This document shows, piece by piece, positions 16,841 through 25,992 of a stretch of 64,000 nucleotides of DNA; within the stretch, counting starts at the first letter, position 1, and each line of letters starts with the position of its first letter. Both the position numbers and the translations under genes were made by a program. The notes under the pieces were generated by a model, which ran no database searches, was not told the origin of the DNA, and saw only the letters and a program-made list of their open reading frames with translations. Source of the DNA: Flavobacterium sp. ENC (lineage in GTDB: Bacteria > Bacteroidota > Bacteroidia > Flavobacteriales > Flavobacteriaceae); the NCBI RefSeq assembly GCF_020991415.1, contig NZ_JAJMOY010000005.1, positions 62,001 to 126,000 of the forward strand, read 5' to 3'.

Positions 16841-18475
16841 CTATTTTTCGATCTCTCTCATAGAATCCATTTTTTTGTGCGCTAAGAAACCGGCAACATC
16901 TTCAAAATGTTCTTTCACTCTTTTATTTCCAAATTCGAAAACTTTAGTTGCTAATCCGTCAAGGAAATCACGATCGTGGGAAACTAAAATCAAAGTCCCG
17001 TCAAAATCACGTAAAGCATCCTTAATGATATCTTTCGTTTTCATATCCAGGTGATTGGAAGGCTCATCCAGAATCAGCAGGTTTACAGGCTCCAACAACA
17101 ATTTAATCATGGCCAGACGCGTTTTTTCACCACCTGAAAGCACTTTTACTTTTTTGGTAATATCATCACCATGAAACATAAAGGCCCCTAAAATATTTTT
17201 AATCTGTGTTCTTACATCCCCAACCGCAATACCATCAATCGTTTCAAAAATAGTAGCATTTTCATCTAATAAGGCGGCCTGATTCTGCGCAAAATATCCG
17301 ATTTGTGAATTATGTCCAATATCAACACTTCCTTCATCGATACCAATTTCTTTCATAATGGCTTTGATCATCGTCGATTTTCCTTCCCCGTTTTTACCAA
17401 CGAAAGCCACTTTTTGCCCTCTTTCGATCACAATATTGGCATCTTTAAAAACTACATGATCCCCATATGATTTTGATAAATCTTTTACCACAACCGGATA
17501 TTGTCCGGAACGTGCTGCCGGCGGAAATTTCAATTTCAGGGCAGAAGTATCTACTTCATCCACCTGAACAATTACCAGTTTCTCCAGCATCTTCACACGG
17601 GACTGAACGGCATCTGTTTTAGAGAATGTTCCTTTAAAACGGTCGATAAAAGCCCTGTTATCAGCAATCATTCTTTGCTGCTCATCATATGCTTTTTGCT
17701 GGTGAATACGACGGTCTTTTCTCAACTCTAAATAATGGGAATATTTTGCTTTGTAATCGTAGATTCTTCCCATTGTCACTTCAATGGTACGATTGGTAAT
17801 ATTATCTACGAATGCCCTGTCGTGCGAAATTACGACAACGGCCTTAGCAGCATTCAGAAGAAAATCTTCCAGCCATTGGATACTTTCGATATCCATGTGG
17901 TTGGTCGGCTCATCCAGCAAAATTAAATCCGGTTTTTTCAAAAGGATTTTGGCCAGTTCAATACGCATTCTCCATCCTCCTGAAAACTCAGACGTCTGAC
18001 GTGTAAAATCCTCACGTTCAAATCCTAAACCTACTAATATTTTCTCTACTTCAGCTTCATAATTGACTTCTTCGATAGCGTAAAATTTCTCACTTAGATC
18101 CGAAACTCTTTCAATAAGCTTCATATATTCGTCACTTTCATAATCAGTACGGACCGTTAACTGTTCGTTGATTTCATCGATTTCGGCTTTCATACTGAAA
18201 ATTTCACCAAAAGCTTTGGATGCTTCTTCCATTACAGTGGCTCCGTCTGTCGTCAGCAAATGCTGTGGCAGATAAGCAATAACAGCTTCTTTCGGAGCTG
18301 AGATATTTCCGGTAGAAGGCTTGCTCTGTCCTGCAATTATTTTTAAAAGTGTTGATTTCCCCGCACCATTCTTACCCATAAGGGCAATTTTATCATTTTC
18401 GTTTATAGCAAAAGAAACATCGCTAAAAAGAGTAGTTCCACCAAACTGAACTGAAATATCGTTAACTGTAATCAT
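16841..18475 (-). CDS. ABC-F family ATPase
   Basis: A 544-residue soluble protein with two ABC domains and no membrane segments, the ABC-F plan (ribosome-associated translation factors or resistance proteins). First Walker A GKNGAGKST at 34-42 and second GKNGEGKST near 360; signatures SGGWRMRIELA and LSGGEKTRLAM; Walker B segments LILLDEPTNHMD and LLILDEPSNHLD. The linker has the basic QSRVKMLEKL segment. Overall closest to the YbiT-type subgroup by length, but the subgroup is uncertain. Upstream is a promoter at 18541-18570. Confidence 0.9.
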   Translation of the reverse strand: MITVNDISVQFGGTTLFSDVSFAINENDKIALMGKNGAGKSTLLKIIAGQSKPSTGNISAPKEAVIAYLPQHLLTTDGATVMEEASKAFGEIFSMKAEIDEINEQLTVRTDYESDEYMKLIERVSDLSEKFYAIEEVNYEAEVEKILVGLGFEREDFTRQTSEFSGGWRMRIELAKILLKKPDLILLDEPTNHMDIESIQWLEDFLLNAAKAVVVISHDRAFVDNITNRTIEVTMGRIYDYKAKYSHYLELRKDRRIHQQKAYDEQQRMIADNRAFIDRFKGTFSKTDAVQSRVKMLEKLVIVQVDEVDTSALKLKFPPAARSGQYPVVVKDLSKSYGDHVVFKDANIVIERGQKVAFVGKNGEGKSTMIKAIMKEIGIDEGSVDIGHNSQIGYFAQNQAALLDENATIFETIDGIAVGDVRTQIKNILGAFMFHGDDITKKVKVLSGGEKTRLAMIKLLLEPVNLLILDEPSNHLDMKTKDIIKDALRDFDGTLILVSHDRDFLDGLATKVFEFGNKRVKEHFEDVAGFLAHKKMDSMREIEK

Positions 18476-18540
18476 TTAGATTTTTAGATTTTTAGACTGC
18501 TTAGATTTTTAGATCTTTCAGCACGTATTTTTTGAAAGCG

Positions 18541-18570
18541 CAAAGATAGATTAATTAGATAATTAGGCAA
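18541..18570 (-). promoter_or_regulatory. Promoter of the ABC-F gene
   Basis: On the minus strand TTG (plus 18568-18570) and TATCTTTG (plus 18541-18548) are 19 bases apart. Between it and the start codon lies a tract of TTAGATTTTTAGATTT repeats. Confidence 0.6.
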
Positions 18571-18599
18571 TTTGAAAATTAGATAATTTTGAAGGTGTG

Positions 18600-18835
18600 T
18601 TAATTAGATAATTTTGAAAGTGTACTAAGCAGATACTTTTTACAACGCAAAACCCGACAGGTTTTAAAAACCTGTCGGGTTTATTGCAAATTAGATAATC
18701 TGACAATTTGAAAATTAGATAATTTTGAAAGTGTACTAAGCAGATACTTTAATACTATCATAACAAACAAAACCCGACAGGTTTAAAAAACCTGTCGGGT
18801 TACAAAAAATTATCTAATTGACTAATTATCTAATT
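18600..18835. repeat. Tandem duplication of a leader-like segment plus hairpin
   Basis: The segment GATAATTTTGAAAGTGTACT / AAGCAGATACTTT occurs twice (about 18606-18640 and 18717-18750), and each is followed by the same hairpin AACCCGACAGG / CCTGTCGGGTT (18651-18680 and 18771-18800). AATTAGATAATT words are scattered around both, and their complement TAATTATCTAATT ends the region before the GlmU-like stop. The hairpins can terminate transcription of the GlmU-like gene on the minus strand. Confidence 0.85.
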
Positions 18836-18839
18836 CCTT

Positions 18840-20015
18840 TTAATCCTTCCTCCACTTTTTGGTTTCCTCAAAAACGTGTTCTAAGATCGCTGATTCTGTT
18901 TCATCAAATTCGATGTTTCTTCTGCCCATGACCAGTTTCGCTGTTTCAAACGCTTTTTTGGTGACATAAGTTGTAAAACCTGCTGCGCCTCCCCATGAAA
19001 AACTCGGTACAAAATTGCGGGGGAATCCACTGCCAAAAATATTAGCACTTACACCCACAACGGTTCCGGTATTAAACATGGTATTGATTCCGCATTTACT
19101 ATGGTCTCCCATCATCAAACCACAAAACTGAAGTCCGGTTTTGGCAAAACCTTCTGTTTCGTAACTCCATAATTTCACTTCTTCATAGTTGTTTTTCAGG
19201 TTTGAATTGTTCGAATCTGCACCAATGTTGCACCATTCGCCCAAAACAGAGTCTCCTAAAAATCCGTCGTGTCCTTTGTTTGAATTGGCAAAAAGAACCG
19301 AATTTTTAACCTCTCCCCCTATTCTTGACCCCACTCCAACTGTTGTGGCACCGTATACTTTCGCATTCAGTTTTACCTGTGCATTTTCGCATAAAGCAAA
19401 AGGGCCGCGAATTACCGTACCTTCCATAATCTCCGAATTCTTACCTATATATATAGGACCGGCTGAAGCGTTTAAAGTCACAAACTCTAGTTTCGCACCT
19501 TCTTCTATAAATATATTTTCGGGTGCAATGGTATTGACACTTTTCGGTATTGGCTGTGATTTTCTGTCTTCTGTCAGGTACATAAAATCTTCACGGATCG
19601 CCGCATCGTTTTTAGAAAAAATATCCCACGTATGCTCTACCGTTAAGCAATCACCATTGTATTGAATAATTTCGTAGGAATCAAAATCTACTTCTTCCTG
19701 ATTTTCTGTTGTAAAAAAGGCGATTACATCTTCTCCTTTAAAAATGGCCTGATTTTCTTTTAAATCGGAAACCATTTCAGCCAGCGTATCATTTGGCAAA
19801 TACGCCGCATTTATCATCACATTTTCTTCCATTTCCACCATTGGAAATTTAGCAGATAAATAATCTTCGGTAATCGTGGTTATAGTAGAGCCTAAACGGG
19901 TTTCCCATTTTTGGCGAATCGTCATAATCCCGATTAGAATATCAGCTACAGGTCTTGTAAAAGTAAAAGGGAGCAAAGCATTCCGGACGGGACCGTCAAA
20001 TAGAATGTAATTCAT
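18840..20015 (-). CDS. GlmU-family sugar nucleotidyltransferase-like protein
   Basis: A 391-residue protein with an N-terminal part (1-150; starts MNYILFDGPVRNALLPFTFT and RPVADILIGIMT) that replaces the usual GxGTRM nucleotidyltransferase motif with a Bacteroidetes variant, and a C-terminal left-handed beta helix (about 165-370) made of hexapeptide repeats (IYIGKNSEIMEGTVIRG, AKVYGATTVGVGSRIGGEVK). Known in this phylum as GlmU family protein, probably in sugar nucleotide or cell envelope metabolism; the real substrate is unknown. TAACTTTG on the minus strand (20061-20068) is a candidate -7 box. Confidence 0.82.
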   Translation of the reverse strand: MNYILFDGPVRNALLPFTFTRPVADILIGIMTIRQKWETRLGSTITTITEDYLSAKFPMVEMEENVMINAAYLPNDTLAEMVSDLKENQAIFKGEDVIAFFTTENQEEVDFDSYEIIQYNGDCLTVEHTWDIFSKNDAAIREDFMYLTEDRKSQPIPKSVNTIAPENIFIEEGAKLEFVTLNASAGPIYIGKNSEIMEGTVIRGPFALCENAQVKLNAKVYGATTVGVGSRIGGEVKNSVLFANSNKGHDGFLGDSVLGEWCNIGADSNNSNLKNNYEEVKLWSYETEGFAKTGLQFCGLMMGDHSKCGINTMFNTGTVVGVSANIFGSGFPRNFVPSFSWGGAAGFTTYVTKKAFETAKLVMGRRNIEFDETESAILEHVFEETKKWRKD

Positions 20016-20150
20016 AAAATTAATTAATATTTGTTAAAATTTTGAGTTGGTTACCTGGCTCAAAGTTACAAATATTTTATTTGTCTCCTTAAACATGTTT
20101 TTCTCACGAAAGAAAATACAGCACTTTCTACCCTATATTCCGCAACAAAT

Positions 20151-20696
20151 TCACCTGCTTTGTCTTTCTTTGAGCTCTGGCTGTTTAAAATATTTAATTA
20201 ATTCCAATGAATAAATCACACTTGTAATTTTCCATTTCCCATCTCTTTTGATAAGATTCAAATACTTGCTGCCCCAATTTGTCATTTTATGATCTGCCCA
20301 AAAACTATAATCCATTGTTACTGAAGCAACCGTTCCGTCTTCGACGATTTTAATAGTATCAAACTTATCTTCCGTAGACTTATCCCCATACAAACCTCTC
20401 ATGAATCCCTTGTAGGAACCCGAAAAATAATTACTTCCTGCTTTTTTCTCTCCTTTCGCCTCAATTTCCCTGGCCTGAGTCCTGTCTTTGTAAGCTGCGC
20501 ACCAAACCACATTGCCTTCATTAAACAAACTATAAAACGCAATAGAATCCTTTGTTATAACACTTTCTGAATAGGCATCGATAATAGCCCGTATTGCTTT
20601 CTTATTGTCGTCTTTTTGCTGTCCGTAAAACGGAAAGGCCATCAAAAGTAAAATCAAAATCATTTTAAACTTCCTGATTTCTCTACTGTCTGCCAT
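20151..20696 (-). CDS. NTF2-like (SnoaL/DUF4440-type) exported protein
   Basis: A 181-residue protein with the NTF2-like cone pattern: helix KKAIRAIIDAYSESVITKDS, a central region with TVASVTMDYSFWADHK and the final strand GKWKITSVIYS. The stretch MILILLLMAFPFYGQ (from residue 12) is a signal peptide, so an internal start at 20663 would give a cleaner exported protein; with the upstream start the gene overlaps the tautomerase gene by 14 bases. Function unknown. Cotranscribed with the tautomerase gene. Confidence 0.7.
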   Translation of the reverse strand: MADSREIRKFKMILILLLMAFPFYGQQKDDNKKAIRAIIDAYSESVITKDSIAFYSLFNEGNVVWCAAYKDRTQAREIEAKGEKKAGSNYFSGSYKGFMRGLYGDKSTEDKFDTIKIVEDGTVASVTMDYSFWADHKMTNWGSKYLNLIKRDGKWKITSVIYSLELIKYFKQPELKERQSR

Positions 20697-21114
20697 TGTT
20701 TTCTGTTTTAAGATTCAAAATTTTATTATTGATGATTTTGTATTCTATGGTAAGCCCTTCATAACCGTAAGCGTCGGCTTTCATTTCTTCAATTGCGCTA
20801 TAACTTACCGGATGAACATTACCCAGCACATCTGACAGCAAGCCATGCAAGGCTTCTATATATTTTGCCTTATCGTCTTTGAGATTTGTCGAGTCTGAAA
20901 TTTTAATAGTCAGGAAGAAACTATTCTTTTTTAATTCAGCTAAGGATTCTGAATTTACAAACCATAAATAATCCGGGATAAAGGACACCGTCACTACTGT
21001 AACTTCGGGCTTTTTATTTAAGATTTGACTGGTGAGGTCACTAACTGTTTTTGCGAGTTGTTGTGCTAAAGCGGGGTTTTCTTTACCGCTGACTTTAAGA
21101 TGAATTGCTGGCAT
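20683..21114 (-). CDS. Tautomerase-family protein
   Basis: A 143-residue protein beginning MPAIHLKVSG, so it has the N-terminal Pro (residue 2, Pro1 after Met removal) that serves as catalytic base in the 4-oxalocrotonate tautomerase/MIF superfamily. The remaining pattern (QQLAKTVSDLTSQIL, then VTVSFIPDYLWFV) agrees, and the length fits two beta-alpha-beta units. Substrate unknown. It is followed by an overlapping NTF2-like gene and preceded by a Crp/Fnr-type regulator on the same strand, 52 bases away, which may control it. Confidence 0.75.
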   Translation of the reverse strand: MPAIHLKVSGKENPALAQQLAKTVSDLTSQILNKKPEVTVVTVSFIPDYLWFVNSESLAELKKNSFFLTIKISDSTNLKDDKAKYIEALHGLLSDVLGNVHPVSYSAIEEMKADAYGYEGLTIEYKIINNKILNLKTENNGRQ

Positions 21115-21166
21115 ACTTCAAATATTTATTGATTATTGAAGTACAAAATTCAATCTAATATATCAC

Positions 21167-21742
21167 TTATTTATTGATGTATGTTAAGAGTTTGATACGG
21201 CTTAAGGATTCCGGTTTTATACCTAAGTAAGAAGCAATATGATATTGCGAAATTTGCTGTTCGATCCCGGGATAGGTTTTACAAAGCATTTCAAGCCTTT
21301 CCGCGGCAGAATTTTTCAGAAATGAAGTTTCCCGCTTGCACTTTCTGATAAAGAAAATATCTGAAATGTATTTTGCCAATTTCAAAAAATGAACATCTTC
21401 TTCAATCAATGCGTTAAACTGTTTATAAGTAATGAAAGCTATTTCCGTATCAGCCAAAGCTTCAATATTGCAATTCGTCGGATTTTGGGTGAGGTAACTG
21501 GTGTAGGCGGTTACGATGCTGTTCTGAAGATAAAAATCATTGTTAAATTCCACCCCGTCATTCTGAATATAAGACCTGAGTTTACCTGAAGTAACAAATC
21601 CTATAAATTCACAAACGGAACCTTCCTGAATCAAATACTCTTTTTTCTTAAAAGTTTTAGTCTTCAGCAAACTACTAAACCTCTCAAACTGATTCATTTC
21701 CATTCCCAGCTTATCAATAAAAATATCTTTTAGAGCCTCCAT
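21167..21742 (-). CDS. Crp/Fnr family transcriptional regulator
   Basis: A 191-residue regulator with an N-terminal cyclic-nucleotide-binding-like beta roll (about 20-120: KKEYLIQEGSVCEFIGFVTSG) and a C-terminal winged helix with recognition-helix region IASYLGIKPESLSRIK (168-183). The effector is unknown; arginine in the PBC helix that binds cAMP is not evident. Promoter TATCTTTG on the minus strand (21768-21775), with a TTG 16 bases away. Likely regulates the neighbouring tautomerase operon, by position only. Confidence 0.88.
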   Translation of the reverse strand: MEALKDIFIDKLGMEMNQFERFSSLLKTKTFKKKEYLIQEGSVCEFIGFVTSGKLRSYIQNDGVEFNNDFYLQNSIVTAYTSYLTQNPTNCNIEALADTEIAFITYKQFNALIEEDVHFLKLAKYISDIFFIRKCKRETSFLKNSAAERLEMLCKTYPGIEQQISQYHIASYLGIKPESLSRIKLLTYINK

Positions 21743-22049
21743 TGCTTTTTGATTAGAAAATTCTATTCAAAGATAAAGATTATTACTGAGTCAAAATCTA
21801 CCGGATCAATCCCAAAACCATTAAAAAAAATTACCGCAAAGAATGCTACGTTTTGTACTCTCAGCTTTAACAAAAGGCAAGGTGCGCAATCCTACTAGCT
21901 ATCGCGATTGTATTGATGTAGCTTTTCAAACTTTGTACTTTGTAAGGTATTCTTAGATAAAAAACCAATCACTCTTTGCGTTAAAAAATATTACGGCATA
22001 AAAAAAGCCTTCCGTGTGGAAGGCTTTTGTATGAATAAAACAGCTTTTA
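21743..22049. other. Intergenic region with terminator
   Basis: Holds the Crp-type promoter at its left end and the rpmE terminator at its right end (22003-22028). The middle (about 21840-21970) has no frame or RNA that I recognise. Confidence 0.4.
22001..22028 (-). terminator. Terminator of rpmE
   Basis: Stem AAAAGCCTTCC / GGAAGGCTTTT (22003-22013 and 22018-22028), loop GTGT, A run on the left. Confidence 0.88.
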
Positions 22050-22301
22050 TTATTTAGCGTGTTTTGCATATTTAGTTTTGAATTTATCAATACGTCCTGC
22101 AGTATCGATAAGTTTAGATTTACCAGTATAAAAAGGGTGAGATGTTCTTGAAATCTCCATTTTTACAACTGGATACTCAACTCCGTCAACTTCAATTGTT
22201 TCTTTTGTATCTGCAGTAGATTTAGTGATAAAAACATCTTCATTTGACATGTCTTTAAATGCAACTAATCTGTAATTTTCCGGGTGGATTCCTTTTTTCA
22301 T
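22050..22301 (-). CDS. rpmE: 50S ribosomal protein L31, type B
   Basis: An 83-residue L31 starting [20 protein letters not shown] and containing [20 protein letters not shown] (residues 51-70) and the basic end KTKYAKHAK. The zinc-binding cysteines of type A L31 are absent (no Cys at all), which marks type B (zinc-independent) L31. Own promoter at 22418-22446 and terminator at 22001. Confidence 0.96.
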   Translation of the reverse strand: MKKGIHPENYRLVAFKDMSNEDVFITKSTADTKETIEVDGVEYPVVKMEISRTSHPFYTGKSKLIDTAGRIDKFKTKYAKHAK

Positions 22302-22417
22302 CTTTTCTTTTATTTATTGTTCAGAGAATTTTCGTTTTGAAGCTTTTTCATGGTTAGAAAAAGGTGTAAACCAATAATACTCTTTTTTGTTTAAAAATTT
22401 AATTATTTTTGAGTGTG

Positions 22418-22446
22418 CAAATTTACAATTCTTTTTTAATAAACAA
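22418..22446 (-). promoter_or_regulatory. Promoter of rpmE
   Basis: On the minus strand TTG (plus 22444-22446) and TAAATTTG (plus 22418-22425), 18 bases apart. The leader to the start codon is about 110 bases. Confidence 0.6.
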
Positions 22447-22487
22447 ACATTTAGCTCATTTTTTTTAATAAAATTCAAAAAGCTTTT

Positions 22488-22521
22488 TTGTCCTTCATTA
22501 TATTGGGAATTGCTATATTTG
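22488..22521 (+). promoter_or_regulatory. Promoter of the DUF4199-glycosyltransferase operon
   Basis: TTG at 22488-22490 and TATATTTG at 22514-22521, 23 bases apart. It lies 28 bases before the ATG at 22549 and shows that the longer open frame from 22387 is not the real start. Confidence 0.6.
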
Positions 22522-22548
22522 TGGATTAATTTTAAAACATATAAAAAT

Positions 22549-23079
22549 ATGATCAATGAAGTTATAAAAAAAAATGGGATTACTTATGGTGTAATGATCG
22601 GAATTGCATCGGCATTAGTTACTGCTACTATATATGCTATTGATTTAAATTTATTCACTTCATGGTGGATGGGCCTTATCAGTATTGCCATTAGCCTGAC
22701 GCTGTCAATCATTTTACTTTCTAAAACAAAGAGAGAACTAAATGGTGTTTTCCCTTTTAAAGAAGCCTTCACGACTTATTTTATCGCCGCCGTAATCGGA
22801 ATCCTGATTTCTACTTTTTTTAACATCATCCTTTTTAATGTTATCGATCCTGGTGCAAAAGATACTTTAAGTGAATTAATCATTAAATACACAATAGGAA
22901 TGATGCAGAAATTCGGAACACCGGCATCCGCTATTAACGAAGCTGTTGCTAAAATGAAACTAAGCAATCCGTATTCTACTATAGAATTACTAAAAGGATC
23001 TGTTTTCGCGATAGTGGTGAGCTCTATTTTCGGATTGATTTTCGCAGCATTTTTTAAAAGCAAAACTACACAAGAATAA
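22549..23079 (+). CDS. DUF4199 domain membrane protein
   Basis: A 176-residue protein (MINEVIKKNGITYGVMIGIAS) with four hydrophobic helices: about 11-33, 37-56, 73-95 and 150-170. The pattern KRELNGVFPFKEAFTTYFIAA is typical of DUF4199, a Bacteroidetes membrane family of unknown function. It precedes the glycosyltransferase gene by seven bases. I chose 22549 because a promoter -7 box lies at 22514-22521. Function in lipid or glycan export with the glycosyltransferase is possible but unproven. Confidence 0.85.
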   Translation: MINEVIKKNGITYGVMIGIASALVTATIYAIDLNLFTSWWMGLISIAISLTLSIILLSKTKRELNGVFPFKEAFTTYFIAAVIGILISTFFNIILFNVIDPGAKDTLSELIIKYTIGMMQKFGTPASAINEAVAKMKLSNPYSTIELLKGSVFAIVVSSIFGLIFAAFFKSKTTQE

Positions 23080-23086
23080 AAAATAA

Positions 23087-24043
23087 ATGAATTTATCTAT
23101 ACTTATACCGCTTCTTAATGAAGAGGAATCACTGCAGGAACTCTATTCGTGGATTATTAAAGTGATGCAATCTAACAATTACTCTTATGAAATCATTTTT
23201 GTGGATGATGGAAGTACAGATAATTCTTGGAATATTATTGAAAGCTTTTCAAACGAAAACCCCAATGTAAAGGGAATTCGTTTCATGAAAAATTTTGGAA
23301 AATCACAAGCTTTACATGCTGGTTTTGCAAAAGCAAAAGGAGATGTGATCATTACGATGGATGCGGATTTACAGGACAGTCCTGACGAAATCCCCGGACT
23401 GTATGAAATGATTACCGCTGAAAAGTTTGATCTGGTTTCCGGCTGGAAAAAGAAACGTTATGACTCTGTTGTAGCGAAAAATCTTCCGTCAAAATTATTC
23501 AACTGGGCGGCAAGAAAAACTTCCGGTGTTGAACTGAATGATTTTAACTGCGGATTAAAGGCTTATAAAAATACCGTCGTAAAAAACATAGAAGTTTCGG
23601 GCGAAATGCACCGTTACATTCCGGTTTTGGCAAAAAATGCCGGTTTTAATAAAATTGGCGAAAAAGTGGTCATTCACCAGGCCCGTAAATATGGCGAAAC
23701 CAAATTTGGAATGGAGCGTTTTATCAACGGTTTCCTTGATTTGATTACCATCTGGTTTTTATCCCGATTCGGAAAGAGACCGATGCACTTATTTGGCGCC
23801 ATGGGTTCCCTGATGTTTATTATCGGGTTTCTGTTGGCAGGTTATGTTGGCATTTCAAAATTGTATCATATGTACAACGGAATGAAATATAGCTTAATCA
23901 CCAACAATCCCTGGTTTTTTATTGCTTTGACAAGTATGATTCTGGGAACTCAGTTGTTTTTGGCAGGTTTTCTTGGTGAAATCATTTTGAGAACCAAAAG
24001 CAATGAAGCGCGTTATAAAGTAGCCCGCGAGGTTAATTTTTAA
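23087..24043 (+). CDS. Family 2 glycosyltransferase with C-terminal membrane helices
   Basis: A 318-residue polyprenyl-phosphate-type glycosyltransferase (DPM1/ArnC-like). Start MNLSILIPLLNEEESLQ with the nucleotide-binding block FVDDGSTDNSW; the metal-binding DxD region is MDADLQDSPDEIPG near residue 90; a later NDFNCGLKAYK block is also typical. Two C-terminal transmembrane segments (about 235-260 and 272-300). It likely moves a sugar from UDP/GDP-sugar to undecaprenyl phosphate on the inner membrane. It sits in an operon after DUF4199. Confidence 0.9.
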   Translation: MNLSILIPLLNEEESLQELYSWIIKVMQSNNYSYEIIFVDDGSTDNSWNIIESFSNENPNVKGIRFMKNFGKSQALHAGFAKAKGDVIITMDADLQDSPDEIPGLYEMITAEKFDLVSGWKKKRYDSVVAKNLPSKLFNWAARKTSGVELNDFNCGLKAYKNTVVKNIEVSGEMHRYIPVLAKNAGFNKIGEKVVIHQARKYGETKFGMERFINGFLDLITIWFLSRFGKRPMHLFGAMGSLMFIIGFLLAGYVGISKLYHMYNGMKYSLITNNPWFFIALTSMILGTQLFLAGFLGEIILRTKSNEARYKVAREVNF

Positions 24044-24188
24044 CGTAAAATTCCAACCCTGACAGGATTGGCATTCTTTTTCCGGTTTTTTTTGCCAGGG
24101 AAAGATATAACGGACAGCCAGCAAAATAGCGAAAGCGAACTGAAATAAACGGCTCCCGAAAATTAGTATTAAATATAAAAATATACGA
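24044..24188. other. Intergenic element between glycosyltransferase and mutase
   Basis: 145 bases with the unusual stretch GGCATTCTTTTTCCGG TTTTTTTTGCC then AAGATATAACGGACAGCC and AGCGAAAGCGAACTGAAA. It looks conserved or structured rather than random AT-rich spacer, but I cannot name it and do not see a simple hairpin. Candidate dispersed element. Confidence 0.3.
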
Positions 24189-25919
24189 ATGATGAATATA
24201 GCACCTACTATTTTGAATGCTGTAAACGAATGGCTGACGCCTACATTTGATAACGAAACACAAGCAGCTGTTAAGGAATTAATGACTACGTCACCAAAGG
24301 AACTTGAAGAAAGTTTTTATAAAAACCTCGAATTTGGTACCGGCGGAATGCGCGGTGTTATGGGCGTTGGAAACAATAGAATAAACAAATATACACTTGG
24401 AAAAAATACACAGGGGCTTTCAGATTACCTGCATCAGGTTTTTCCAAATCAGCCTTTAAAAGTGGCTATTGCTTATGATTGCCGTCATAACAGCAACACA
24501 CTGGCTAAGGTGGTTGCCGATGTTTTCTCTGCAAACGGGATTCAGGTCTATTTATTTTCAGATTTACGACCAACTCCTGAATTATCCTTTGCCCTTAAAC
24601 ACTTAGGCTGTCAATGCGGAATCGTACTTACAGCTTCCCATAACCCACCGGAATACAACGGATATAAAGTATACTGGGAAGACGGTGGACAAATTGTTCC
24701 GCCACAAGATGGTGAAATCATTGCTGTAATCGAAAACCTGGATTACGATAAAATTAAATTTCAGGCCAACGAAAAACTGATTCAGTACATTGATACCGAA
24801 ATTGACAAGGCGTTCATAAAGTCATCTATTGAAAATGCAAGTTTTAATACTCCTGCTGAAGCAAAAGACAACCTTCAAATTGTTTTTACTTCTTTGCACG
24901 GTACCTCTATAAAATCTATTCCGGATACTTTATCACAGGCCGGTTATAACAATGTACACATTGTTCCTGAACAAGCGGTTCCGGACGGAAATTTCCCAAC
25001 GGTAAAATCCCCAAACCCGGAAGAACCGGAAGCATTGACAATGGCTTTGGCTTTGGCAGAAAAAACCAATTCCGATATTGTTGTCGGAACTGATCCTGAC
25101 TGTGACCGTTTAGGCGTTGCAGTACGAAACAATGATGGCAAAATGATTTTGCTTAACGGAAACCAAACCATGGTTTTGATGACTTCTTTTTTATTGAAAC
25201 AATGGAAAAAAGCCGGAAAAATTAATGGAAAACAATTCGTTGGGTCTACGATTGTTTCTACTCCGATGATGATGGAATTAGCCACAAGCTATGGCGTAGA
25301 ATGCAAAGTTGGCCTTACCGGTTTTAAATGGATTGCCAAAATGATCAAGGACTTTCCTGAACTTCAGTTTATCGGAGGTGGCGAAGAAAGCTTTGGCTTT
25401 ATGGTGGGAGATGCTGTAAGGGACAAAGATGCTGTTGCGGCTACCCTATTGATCTGTGAAGTTGCTGCTCAGGCAAAAGCGGCCGGAAGCTCGGTGTATA
25501 AAGAACTTTTACAGCTGTATGTTGAAAATGGATTCTACAAGGAATTTTTGGTGTCCTTAACCAAAAAAGGAATGGAAGGTTTAGAGGAAATCAATCAGAT
25601 GATGGTGAATTTACGCCAAAATCCTTTAAAAGAAATTAATGGCCAGCGTGTCATTATGGTAGAAGATTATCAGTCATCGATTGCCCTTAATCTTTTGTCA
25701 GGCGAGGAAACTGTCATGGATATTCCGAAGTCGAATGTATTGATTTATTATACCGAAGACGGATCTAAAATCTGTGCAAGACCAAGCGGAACAGAACCAA
25801 AAATCAAATTCTACATCAGTGTCAATGCTGAATTAGAATCAGTTCAGGATTTTGACGCAGCGGAACGTTTCTTAGACGAAAAAATACAGAATATCATTGC
25901 AGGAATGCAATTGCAATAA
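24189..25919 (+). CDS. Phosphosugar mutase (phosphoglucomutase/phosphomannomutase)
   Basis: A 576-residue alpha-D-phosphohexomutase, cytoplasmic, interconverting 1- and 6-phosphates of glucose or mannose. The catalytic phosphoserine loop TASHNPPEYNGYKVYW is near residue 148-163, the metal loop GTDPDCDRLG at about 300-309, the sugar loop GGGEESFGFMVG at about 396-407 and the phosphate-binding loop ARPSGTEPKIKFY near the C terminus. Length (about 570) matches the PGM/PMM group II type of Bacteroidetes. Two adjacent ATGs occur (24189 and 24192). Confidence 0.93.
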   Translation: MMNIAPTILNAVNEWLTPTFDNETQAAVKELMTTSPKELEESFYKNLEFGTGGMRGVMGVGNNRINKYTLGKNTQGLSDYLHQVFPNQPLKVAIAYDCRHNSNTLAKVVADVFSANGIQVYLFSDLRPTPELSFALKHLGCQCGIVLTASHNPPEYNGYKVYWEDGGQIVPPQDGEIIAVIENLDYDKIKFQANEKLIQYIDTEIDKAFIKSSIENASFNTPAEAKDNLQIVFTSLHGTSIKSIPDTLSQAGYNNVHIVPEQAVPDGNFPTVKSPNPEEPEALTMALALAEKTNSDIVVGTDPDCDRLGVAVRNNDGKMILLNGNQTMVLMTSFLLKQWKKAGKINGKQFVGSTIVSTPMMMELATSYGVECKVGLTGFKWIAKMIKDFPELQFIGGGEESFGFMVGDAVRDKDAVAATLLICEVAAQAKAAGSSVYKELLQLYVENGFYKEFLVSLTKKGMEGLEEINQMMVNLRQNPLKEINGQRVIMVEDYQSSIALNLLSGEETVMDIPKSNVLIYYTEDGSKICARPSGTEPKIKFYISVNAELESVQDFDAAERFLDEKIQNIIAGMQLQ

Positions 25920-25941
25920 CAGCATACAAATACATTTTCAT

Positions 25942-25976
25942 AAACCCGGCATGTTTTAAGAACTGCCGGGTTTTAA
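25942..25976 (+). terminator. Terminator of the phosphosugar mutase
   Basis: Stem AAACCCGGCA / TGCCGGGTTT (25942-25951 and 25964-25973), 12-base loop, T run. Confidence 0.82.
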
Positions 25977-25992
25977 TGGTAAAAATCACCTA

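Noticed and set aside
19189..19665. 158-codon plus-strand frame inside the GlmU-like gene
   Set aside because: Antisense shadow of a real gene with family motifs; no start signal.
22387..22548. Upstream extension of the DUF4199 frame
   Set aside because: Contains the promoters of rpmE (minus) and of the DUF4199 gene (plus); composition is not coding-like and the family starts at 22549.
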